Source: an uncultured bacterium
Lineage (GTDB): Bacteria; Verrucomicrobiota; Kiritimatiellia; CAIKKV01; CAITUY01
Length of the DNA stretch: 5,126 nucleotides
Reading direction: 5' to 3'
NCBI GenBank assembly: GCA_903934155.1
Contig: CAIZMS010000106.1
Location: 1-5,126 of the forward strand
The notes beneath the pieces are model-generated. The model worked only from the letters and a program-made list of their open reading frames with translations. It made no database searches and was not told the origin of the DNA. Shown here piece after piece: positions 1 to 4,919 of this stretch. Position 1 is the stretch's first letter; each line of letters begins with the position of its first letter. Position numbers and translations under genes: made by a program.

Positions 1-112
1 AGTCTTCCAGGCTTCCGGACGCCTTTCGCTCGAGGTAAAATCCGAGCGCCATCAGCGCCTTGATATAAAGCCCCATCAGCACATAGTCAGTAAGCCCGAA
101 ATAGCCGGTCAT
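1..112 (-). CDS. Sodium:solute symporter family protein, N-terminal fragment
   Basis: Only the first 37 codons are inside the window; the gene runs off the left edge. The protein begins MTGYFGLTDYVLMGLYIKAL and continues with a hydrophobic stretch ending in GFYLERKASGSLED. Sodium:solute symporters (SSS family) typically start this way: a short exposed end, a first membrane helix, a GFY-type turn, then a charged segment with S-x-E-[DE] just before the usual FLGGR motif, which would lie outside. Such proteins carry sugars, amino acids or other solutes into the cell with sodium; the substrate cannot be told here. The ATG at 110-112 is preceded by AGGGAG about seven bases upstream, which supports this start. 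It is probably a host gene bordering the accessory region. The family call rests on a short piece and is moderately sure. Confidence 0.7.
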   Translation of the reverse strand, partial: MTGYFGLTDYVLMGLYIKALMALGFYLERKASGSLED

Positions 113-165
113 GATATTTCTCCCTGAAGACTCCCAAATGATGAAGTTTCGCTGACCTGCCAAAG
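113..165. other. Short spacer upstream of the symporter gene
   Basis: These 53 bases lie between the stop codon of the small CxxC reading frame and the symporter start. On the minus strand they contain the symporter's ribosome binding site (AGGGAG). I see no convincing -35/-10 pair and no hairpin followed by a T-run. The symporter may therefore be read from a promoter further upstream (inside 166-340) or together with the genes to its right. Confidence 0.5.
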
Positions 166-339
166 TCAGTCAACGACAGGAATTCCTGAATTTGGCAAAG
201 TGGCTATATCATCAGGGTTACGTTTGACCAAGCACTTCGGGCAATAGGATCGCCCAGGGATGAATGGGATAATAGTAAACCCCTCCGGCACCCGACTTGG
301 CCTTTTGACAGCTTCTGTATTTTTAGCAAGGTGACACAA
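166..339 (-). CDS. Small CxxC reading frame, possible 3' piece of the adjacent gene
   Basis: This frame of 57 codons starts right after the TAA stop of the helix-turn-helix gene at 340-342 and in the same reading frame. The peptide includes VKRPSRVPEGFTIIPFIPGR followed by SYCPKCLVKRNPDD, with a CPKC pair that could be half of a zinc site. It has no ATG. The only early start-like codon is the TTG immediately after the upstream stop, without a clear ribosome binding site, so expression would need reinitiation, readthrough or a rare start. The amino-acid mix looks like real protein rather than random translation. It may be a separate small gene coupled to the one before it, or the cut-off C-terminus of a longer protein (frame 166-684). 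I do not recognise the family, and whether it is expressed is uncertain. Confidence 0.35.
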   Translation of the reverse strand: MCHLAKNTEAVKRPSRVPEGFTIIPFIPGRSYCPKCLVKRNPDDIATLPNSGIPVVD

Positions 340-684
340 TTAGCCAGAAGCAGTTGCCACACATTTCCGCCAATTTTCGGCCAATTCGTTTACACATTTT
401 GCCGCCGTCTCAATTTCAACCAGATCGGTATCGGTGATTCCGTGGCTATATGCACATTTGGCAACCGTTGCGACCATGTACCGGATGCGCCGAACCTGCA
501 CATAATCAGGGGCGGGAATGTTTTTATTCAAATGCACATGGTAGTTCTTGCCATCTGCGCCGCGTCGTATAGAGGTTGATGGCACCCGCCCTGCTGCAGC
601 ATATCGGTAAGCCTGCCTCACACTCACTCCATGTTCAGACGCAATCCGCCGCGCCTCAATCGCCAGTTGTCCCCGTGCCTTCAT
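340..684 (-). CDS. Small helix-turn-helix-like DNA-binding protein (hypothetical)
   Basis: A 114-residue soluble, basic protein of unknown family. Residues about 8-35 (IEARRIASEHGVSVRQAYRY, then AAAGRVP) read like a helix-turn-helix: a helix, a G-V-S turn, then a recognition-type helix rich in R, Q and Y. The next segment, STSIRRGADGKNYHV, is basic and resembles the wing or tail often seen after such helices. The C-terminal half (about 61-108) is probably helical, with three cysteines and no known motif. The start is set at the ATG at 682-684 because AGGAG lies eight bases upstream; the frame stays open for 11 more codons, but that extension would cover the ribosome binding site and a palindrome. 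It lies downstream of the toxin gene on the same strand and may regulate itself through the palindrome at 703-717. DNA binding is inferred from sequence pattern only. Confidence 0.65.
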   Translation of the reverse strand: MKARGQLAIEARRIASEHGVSVRQAYRYAAAGRVPSTSIRRGADGKNYHVHLNKNIPAPDYVQVRRIRYMVATVAKCAYSHGITDTDLVEIETAAKCVNELAENWRKCVATASG

Positions 685-692
685 CACCCAAA

Positions 693-697
693 CTCCT
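693..697 (-). promoter_or_regulatory. Ribosome binding site of the 340-684 gene
   Basis: On the minus strand the sequence reads AAAAGGAGTTTGGGTG and then ATG. The AGGAG core with eight bases of spacing decides for the start at 684 over the upstream in-frame ATG at 717. Confidence 0.75.
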
Positions 698-702
698 TTT
701 AA

Positions 703-717
703 TTGATTCTGAATCAA
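703..717. promoter_or_regulatory. Perfect 15-bp palindrome, candidate operator
   Basis: On the minus strand the sequence is TTGATTCAGAATCAA: seven-base arms around one central base, with no mismatch. It lies five bases upstream of the ribosome binding site of the helix-turn-helix gene, where a repressor dimer could block transcription or translation. Autoregulation by that protein is an inference from position and symmetry. Confidence 0.5.
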
Positions 718-819
718 CCACTACCCATATGATGGGAGAAAATCAACTGATTGCACGAGAAGGCTAATAACGTGTGACATGTCAAAGGGAGACAGGACTC
801 AGGTCTGGAGTGATTGAAC
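718..819. other. Spacer between toxin gene and HTH gene, with two small palindromes
   Basis: No gene is supported here. CCCAT-ATG-ATGGG occupies 724-736 and the uninterrupted palindrome TGACATGTCA occupies 775-784. On the minus strand a TTGACA hexamer lies within the second palindrome, but no good -10 follows at 16-18 bases, so I do not call a promoter. No rho-independent terminator (GC hairpin plus T-run) follows the toxin gene, so readthrough into the 340-684 gene is possible. Confidence 0.45.
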
Positions 820-1305
820 TTATTCGGCCCGCAATAAGTCGGCAACAATCTCATCCGAGAGATGAAAGCCCGCTTTCATCTTCAGATCCCGCAAGGCCTC
901 AGACAAACTGGGAATGCGCTGCATCCGATGCGCTTTGAGCAGGATACCCAGCACGCCTGTCGTCTTCATGTTAAGCCGGGCAGCCACCCGGCGGGCATCG
1001 CGCTCATCGAGCAGGACAAGTTCAGCATGCCTCTCGAACGCCAACGCAATCGCTTCGGATTCACCGCCATCGAGTTCGGATCGGAGAACTTCGGTCATGC
1101 CGGTGTTCTCCACCGTCGCCACCACAATCCATCCATCGTCGATGGCTTTGCGGATGATCTTGGAGCCGGGACGATCCTCCTGCACGCGAAGCTCATCCAG
1201 TACAGCCTTCGGCACATGGATGATGCCGAATTGCTCTTTCAACAGACCAAGACTGCCGATGATCGCCAGATTGAGAATCGGGGAGGTATTACAGACAACC
1301 TGCAT
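820..1305 (-). CDS. PIN-domain (DUF3368-type) toxin of a type II toxin-antitoxin pair
   Basis: This 161-residue protein matches the DUF3368/PIN-like ribonuclease toxin pattern. The N-terminus VVCNTSPILNLA gives the first strand and the NTSP motif, where classic PIN domains have aspartate and this branch often has asparagine (N6). Next come VPKAVLDEL with E38, then LDGGESEAIALA with E82/E84, then LVLLDERDARRVA with D100 and D103. A TGVLGILLKAH segment (115-126) and a helical C-terminus complete the usual family length. PIN toxins cut RNA with a metal held by these acidic residues; the RNA target is unknown. The ATG at 1303-1305 is the first start in frame, because a TGA lies two codons upstream. 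The gene overlaps the antitoxin by 17 bp, with GGAGG about 12 bases before the start inside the antitoxin gene, so translation is probably coupled. The family call is firm; activity is inferred. Confidence 0.88.
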   Translation of the reverse strand: MQVVCNTSPILNLAIIGSLGLLKEQFGIIHVPKAVLDELRVQEDRPGSKIIRKAIDDGWIVVATVENTGMTEVLRSELDGGESEAIALAFERHAELVLLDERDARRVAARLNMKTTGVLGILLKAHRMQRIPSLSEALRDLKMKAGFHLSDEIVADLLRAE

Positions 1306-1543
1306 ACTTCAGGTCATCCTCCAGTTCCTCACTCGTATAGTGACGGGGTGTGCCGTGTTTCGCCAGGAGTTGTCCGAACTCGAATTTGCCTGCACCGGCA
1401 AGTTCGCGGGCCTTCCCGAAAGCAAGTACCCCATCCGCATAAAGCGTTACGGCGAGTTCCTCGCATAGGCGCTCTTGAAGACGCGCCTCAGGCAACCTAA
1501 TGGCCCCTGTGATCGTATCCGGTATGGTAATCGTAACTGACAT
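1289..1543 (-). CDS. UPF0175-family antitoxin
   Basis: An 84-residue protein matching the UPF0175 antitoxin family along its full length. It opens with the strand VTITIPDTI, followed by a helix rich in E and L (LPEARLQERLCEELAVTLYA). It then has the family hallmark GVLAFGKARELAGAGKFEF, a helix-turn-helix-like segment, and GQLLAKHGTPRHYTSEELEDDL at the end. UPF0175 proteins are found encoded just before DUF3368/PIN toxins, which is the order here. The expected role is to bind and neutralise the toxin and probably to repress the shared promoter. The ATG at 1541-1543 has a strong ribosome binding site four bases upstream. A stronger signal here than for the toxin fits the usual excess of antitoxin. 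Confidence 0.9.
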   Translation of the reverse strand: MSVTITIPDTITGAIRLPEARLQERLCEELAVTLYADGVLAFGKARELAGAGKFEFGQLLAKHGTPRHYTSEELEDDLKYAGCL

Positions 1544-1547
1544 ACTG

Positions 1548-1553
1548 CCTCCT
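1548..1553 (-). promoter_or_regulatory. Strong ribosome binding site of the antitoxin
   Basis: Minus-strand AGGAGG (within GAGGAGGCAGT) precedes the antitoxin ATG by four bases. It is the best ribosome binding site in the window and fixes the start at 1543. Confidence 0.8.
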
Positions 1554-1723
1554 CGTTGGTGTCGCTGGCGCTCATTTCAACTGTTTCCAGACACCCTAAC
1601 TTACTCTTTCCTTGTCGCGAACAATGTAGCAGGGCTAATCCATCAAATCCAGCGAAAAGCCAAGAGAAAATAGGCAAGAGATGCGTGCCTTGGAACAAGG
1701 GCGTTGATTTTGGAGCGAATTGA

Positions 1724-1748
1724 CAAAAAAAGTTTGCCGATTTTTTTG
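1724..1748. repeat. A7/T7 inverted repeat in the intergenic region
   Basis: CAAAAAAA (1724-1731) and TTTTTTTG (1741-1748) are perfect 8-bp inverted arms around nine bases (GTTTGCCGA). A TTGACA hexamer overlaps the left arm at 1720-1725, but no -10 box follows at a normal distance. The two tracts, about 16 bp apart, may bend DNA or act as a weak hairpin. The GC content of the stem is too low for a normal terminator. Confidence 0.4.
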
Positions 1749-1855
1749 ATGGGTTTGATTTTTACTCCTTCCTCTTACACTCAAGCATTTTTTCCACGCT
1801 GGGTTGATTTCAGTCCCCTCCCTTCATGAATAATCACCTTGGAGTGAACCGGTTT

Positions 1856-1883
1856 TTGCCTGTCTGGCTCAAAGATTTCTAAT
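1856..1883 (+). promoter_or_regulatory. Candidate promoter for the regulator-primase operon
   Basis: TTGCCT (1856-1861) and TCTAAT (1878-1883) are separated by 16 bases and match the sigma-70 consensus at 4/6 and 5/6 positions. The predicted start near 1890 gives a leader of roughly 74 bases before the regulator ATG. This is the best pair I found by eye on the plus strand here; it is a prediction only. Confidence 0.35.
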
Positions 1884-1896
1884 GGCGAGGCGCCAT
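1882..1896. promoter_or_regulatory. Perfect inverted repeat overlapping the promoter, candidate operator
   Basis: ATGGCG-AGG-CGCCAT has six-base arms with a three-base centre. It overlaps the end of the candidate -10 box and the predicted transcription start, the position expected for a repressor site. The small XRE-like protein encoded 68 bases downstream is the obvious candidate to bind it. No T-run follows directly, so a terminator is unlikely. Confidence 0.4.
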
Positions 1897-1948
1897 GACG
1901 TTGATTTTTCCCATTTAGTAGCGGAACAACAAGCAACACAATCTGAAC

Positions 1949-1954
1949 AGGAGA
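1949..1954 (+). promoter_or_regulatory. Ribosome binding site of the XRE-like regulator
   Basis: AGGAGA lies nine bases before the ATG at 1964. It supports that start and is the only good ribosome binding site for the two-gene operon, because the primase start at 2175 has none. Confidence 0.7.
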
Positions 1955-1963
1955 AGAAACGTT

Positions 1964-2173
1964 ATGAATTCTTGCACACTGCATGAACACTTGAGAAAGG
2001 CTGGAAAGTCGATAAGGGGAACCGCCCTGGAGATCGGCATCGAGCCGCATTTGATGAACGCCTATGTCCATGGGAAGCGGCCAAATCAGCGAAACGCCAT
2101 GCGCGTCGCAACTGGTTTGGGCGTTGACGTGCGTGAACTGTGGCCAAACTTCGATGAACTCCGGACGTACTGA
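1964..2173 (+). CDS. Small XRE/Cro-like helix-turn-helix regulator
   Basis: A 69-residue protein that is almost entirely one helix-turn-helix domain. After a short N-terminus, LHEHLRKAGKSIRGTALEIG forms the first helices and turn. IEPHLMNAYVHGKRPNQRNA carries the recognition helix and the GKRP hinge typical of XRE-family regulators. MRVATGLGVDVRELWP matches the last helices (compare the family pattern A-x-x-L-G-V-x-x-x-E-L). Proteins of this size next to replication genes usually repress or modulate their own operon. Its stop codon at 2171-2173 is separated by a single base from the ATG of the primase gene, so the two are almost certainly cotranscribed and translationally coupled. A likely target is the inverted repeat at 1882-1896. 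The fold is well supported; the exact role is inferred. Confidence 0.8.
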   Translation: MNSCTLHEHLRKAGKSIRGTALEIGIEPHLMNAYVHGKRPNQRNAMRVATGLGVDVRELWPNFDELRTY

Positions 2174-2174
2174 C

Positions 2175-4919
2175 ATGATAGCCCAAGACCTTGCCACACG
2201 CCTTGAGGCCCGCCATACGACAAACGGCTGGGAGGCCCGATGTCCTGCCCATGAAGACCATGACGCAAGCCTGAGCATAGCCGAAGGCAAGAACGGCTGC
2301 GTCCTGCTGAAATGTCACGCCGGATGCGATGTAAATGCGATATGCGCCGCATTGAAGATCGATCTGCGTGACCTCTTTGCACCAAACCCAGACGCACCCC
2401 GACAGCCCCGCAAGCAGGGAAAGATCGTGGCGACCTACGACTACACGGACGCCGCAGGCAAACTGCTCTATCAGGTCTGTCGTTTTGAGCCCAAGGGTTT
2501 CCGGCAACGGCGACCGGATCCCAATAAGCCCGGCGCCTGGGCGTGGAACATGGATGGACAGACGCGCGTCCTGTATCGGTTGCCAGCCGTATTGAAGGCA
2601 AAGGACGAGGGCCGGGCCATCTTCCTGGCCGAAGGCGAAAAGGACTGTGACGCACTGGCTGCGCTCGGTCTAACCGCAACGTGCAACACCGGCGGGGCAG
2701 GCAAATGGTCGAGCGGTTACACCGAATCACTGACCGGGGCCAAGGTGGTCATTCTCCCAGACCGCGACCCAGCCGGTCACCAACATGCCGCCCTTGTGCT
2801 AAAAGCGCTGACGGGCAAGTCGGAATCCTGCCGCGTGGTCGAATTACCCGACTGCGACGGCCATGCTGTGAAAGACGCTGCGGACTGGATAGCCGCCGGA
2901 GGAACGCTTGAGGGACTGCGCGAGATCGTACTCAATGCCCCGACATGGACACCGCATGATGAAACAGACCTCGCGCCAACCGATGCGAGGATGCAGATGA
3001 ATGGCAAGTCTTGCGTGATCCTTCCAGAGGGACCTTACAGCATATCGAGCGCCGGGCTTAACTTGGGAACACTTCTCGCAAGGACGAATTCCTTTTTCCT
3101 CCGTGGGGCGGCCGTTGTGAAGCTAGTGCAGGACCAAGATGCATTCCCTTTCCTGGAAGATGTCAAACCCGCCACGCTGGCAAGTGACTTTGAGTCTGTG
3201 GCCGTGCTTGTGAGAATGAAAGGCAAGGAGCCGAAGTTTGTCATCTGCACAGAGCAAACCGCAAAGTTGATTGCCTCCTCGTCCACATTCCGTGAGGCAC
3301 TGCCTCCCATCCACATCTTGACCCGTTGCCCGGTTCTGATTGAGCGGGCCGGTAATCTGATACAGGTAACTGGATATGACCGGGTAAGCGGAATCTTCGC
3401 CGGTGGGAAGCCGGCCGAGCCGATGGATTTAGCCGAAGCCCGCCGCTTGCTTACTGAAGTCCTGGATGGTTTCCGCTTCGCCACACCGGCAGACCGGGCG
3501 CGTGCCCTCGCCGCAATAATCACCCCCGCCCTTGTCTTTGGCGGACTGCTCAAGGGCCGAACCCCTGTGGATCTGGGTGAAGCCAACGCGAGCCAGACCG
3601 GCAAGGGGTACCGCAACAAGTTGACCGCCGCCATCTACTCACAGAACATCAAAACCGTTACACAACAACGGGGCGGCGTAGGGAGCATGGAAGAAAGCTT
3701 CAACATGGCGTTGATTCGCGGGGCAAATTTCATTGCCTTGGATAATGTCCGGGGCAAGATCGATTCCCCGAGTTTTGAGAGTTTCCTTACTGAAGACACC
3801 TATCACGCCCGCGCCCCCTACCGCGAACCTGTTGAGATTGACCCCCGCCGCATTGTCATCATGATGACGTCCAACAAGGCTGACGTGACGACAGACCTGG
3901 CAAACCGGGCAAGTTGTGTCCGCCTGCTCAAGCAAGCGGAGGGGTACACCTTCAAATCCTATCCGGAAGGCGATATCCTGGAGCACGTCCGGGCCAATCA
4001 GCCCCGTTATTTGGGTGCCGTCTTCGCGATTGTCCAGGCCTGGGCCGCCACCGGCCGTCCCAAGACTACCGAAACGCGCCACGACTTCCGTCCCTGGGCC
4101 CAGACCTTGGATTGGATAACACGCAACCTTCTGAATGCCGGCCCATTACTGGACGGCCACCGCGAGACGCAAGCCCGAATGACAAACCCAGTCTTGAACT
4201 GGTTGCGCGATGTGGCAATTGACGTAATCCGTGCAAAACAAACTGGTGCATGGTTAAGAGCGGGTGATTTGGTTGACCTTCTGGCAGAAACCGGCACGGA
4301 AACGCCTGGACTGCCCGAACTTGCCGACTTGACCGACCCCGAGACACGCAAGTCCGCGCAACAGGCCACTGGTCGCAGAATGGGGTTGTGCTTCCGGGCA
4401 AGCGATACTGTGAACCTTGACGGCATGACGATTGAGCGCCGGGAAATAGAAGACTTTGAGCGTCGGAAATCGACGCGGGAATATCGCTTTTCAACTGCGC
4501 CTGATGACGGGCACTTATTAGGCGCAAATCCAGCCACACGCACCGGGAGGAAGCCCGAGACGTGTAGCGAGCAGACACCAGAAACCACTGAAACGGGGGA
4601 ATGCGCCTATTGTACGCCTGGTGCTGCGCCTGATGATGCGCCTGATAAATCCCTTATTGCGCCTGATGCGCCTGATACTTCCCAACATTGGGAAAATTCA
4701 AACACGGTAACGCATGATGAAGGCAAAAATATTGTCAGTATGGAAACCATCAGGCGCATAGGCGCAAAATCTCCGACCGAATCGTCCACCGGTTTCGAGT
4801 TTTACGAATACCACGAACGGGCCGGAATTCTGGAATACGATGCCCGCTTGCCACGGCCCGAAGCCGAAGTCCGTGGCGCAACCATGCTGGAGGACGGCAC
4901 GCCCATAACCACCTCATGA
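2175..4919 (+). CDS. Mobile-element primase-helicase (CHC2 zinc finger, TOPRIM, AAA+/SF3-like ATPase)
   Basis: A 914-residue replication protein. Residues 19-51 form a CHC2-like zinc finger (C23, H26, C47, C51; CPAHEDHDASLSI then KCHAGC). Residues about 147-258 are a TOPRIM domain, with FLAEGEKD giving E153, LPDRDPAG giving D196 and D198, and VKDAADWIAAGGT at its end. After a linker (about 260-435) comes an AAA+/SF3-like ATPase: a Walker A-like SQTGKG (G476, K477), Walker B FIALDN (D523), sensor-1 N567 and a probable arginine finger in DLANR (R578). Residues about 670-770 look like a winged helix; the tail is disordered. Together these would prime and unwind DNA at the element's own origin. 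The ATG at 2175 is chosen, one base after the regulator's stop, because the zinc finger follows it; 37 further in-frame upstream codons read like an out-of-frame copy of the regulator. Plasmid, phage or satellite replication proteins share this layout. The Walker A differs from GxxxxGK[ST]. Confidence 0.88.
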   Translation: MIAQDLATRLEARHTTNGWEARCPAHEDHDASLSIAEGKNGCVLLKCHAGCDVNAICAALKIDLRDLFAPNPDAPRQPRKQGKIVATYDYTDAAGKLLYQVCRFEPKGFRQRRPDPNKPGAWAWNMDGQTRVLYRLPAVLKAKDEGRAIFLAEGEKDCDALAALGLTATCNTGGAGKWSSGYTESLTGAKVVILPDRDPAGHQHAALVLKALTGKSESCRVVELPDCDGHAVKDAADWIAAGGTLEGLREIVLNAPTWTPHDETDLAPTDARMQMNGKSCVILPEGPYSISSAGLNLGTLLARTNSFFLRGAAVVKLVQDQDAFPFLEDVKPATLASDFESVAVLVRMKGKEPKFVICTEQTAKLIASSSTFREALPPIHILTRCPVLIERAGNLIQVTGYDRVSGIFAGGKPAEPMDLAEARRLLTEVLDGFRFATPADRARALAAIITPALVFGGLLKGRTPVDLGEANASQTGKGYRNKLTAAIYSQNIKTVTQQRGGVGSMEESFNMALIRGANFIALDNVRGKIDSPSFESFLTEDTYHARAPYREPVEIDPRRIVIMMTSNKADVTTDLANRASCVRLLKQAEGYTFKSYPEGDILEHVRANQPRYLGAVFAIVQAWAATGRPKTTETRHDFRPWAQTLDWITRNLLNAGPLLDGHRETQARMTNPVLNWLRDVAIDVIRAKQTGAWLRAGDLVDLLAETGTETPGLPELADLTDPETRKSAQQATGRRMGLCFRASDTVNLDGMTIERREIEDFERRKSTREYRFSTAPDDGHLLGANPATRTGRKPETCSEQTPETTETGECAYCTPGAAPDDAPDKSLIAPDAPDTSQHWENSNTVTHDEGKNIVSMETIRRIGAKSPTESSTGFEFYEYHERAGILEYDARLPRPEAEVRGATMLEDGTPITTS
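4496..4766. repeat. Iteron-like array of TGCGCCTGAT inside the primase gene
   Basis: Exact direct copies start at 4496, 4625, 4637, 4658 and 4667; an exact inverted copy occupies 4749-4758. Degenerate copies are at 4517-4526 (inverted, 9/10), 4602-4611 and 4613-4622 (direct, 8/10) and 4757-4766 (inverted, 7/10). Two further 8/10 matches lie beyond the gene at 5071-5080 and 5105-5114. Most direct copies encode Ala-Pro-Asp, but the copy at 4602 is read in another frame and the inverted copies encode IRR and IGA. The repeat therefore seems kept as DNA rather than as peptide. The direct copies on the left and inverted copies on the right enclose a core at 4677-4748 of about 39% GC by hand count. 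This is the layout of an iteron origin; binding by the encoded protein is an inference. Confidence 0.7.
4679..4694. repeat. 16-bp palindrome in the core of the repeat array
   Basis: TTCCCAA-CA-TTGGGAA is a perfect inverted repeat with seven-base arms and a two-base centre. It begins three bases after the last direct copy of the 10-bp repeat. It could be a protein-binding site or an extruded hairpin at the start of the AT-richer core. It lies within the coding region for the disordered tail. Confidence 0.6.

Larger units (their letters stand above)
1554..1963. other. Divergent intergenic control region
   Basis: About 410 bp separate the leftward toxin-antitoxin operon from the rightward regulator-primase operon. 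I find no convincing gene; short open frames at 1826-1882 and 1882-1986 lack ribosome binding sites. The region contains an imperfect stem at 1688-1700 (CCTTG-GAA-CAAGG), an A7/T7 inverted repeat at 1724-1748, pyrimidine-rich DNA around 1741-1830, and a candidate rightward promoter with overlapping palindrome at 1856-1896. The toxin-antitoxin promoter should also lie here, in the left part, but I could not identify a convincing -35/-10 pair for it. Confidence 0.6.

Noticed and set aside
1447..1698. 83-codon minus-strand frame overlapping the antitoxin gene
   Set aside because: It is out of frame with the well-supported antitoxin, has no family features, and its Cys/Ser/Arg/Leu-rich composition looks like a shadow translation.
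1790..1798. TTTTCCACG as a DnaA box
   Set aside because: It matches the TTATCCACA consensus at only seven of nine positions, is single, and lies far from the repeat array.
1826..1882. 18-codon frame MNNHLGVNRFLPVWLKDF as a leader peptide
   Set aside because: There is no ribosome binding site, and it would lie largely upstream of the predicted transcription start.
1882..1986. 34-codon frame MARRHDVDFSHLVAEQQATQ... overlapping the regulator start
   Set aside because: It lacks a ribosome binding site and its ATG is part of the candidate operator palindrome; the XRE-like frame has a proper site and a recognised fold.
2064..2174. Upstream extension of the primase reading frame (37 extra codons)
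   Set aside because: It overlaps the XRE-like gene in another frame, has no good ribosome binding site and reads as nonsense protein; the ATG at 2175 directly precedes the zinc-finger domain.
4496..4766. CRISPR array
   Set aside because: The repeat unit is only 10 bp, spacing is 9-21 bp in places, orientation is mixed and the array lies inside a coding gene.
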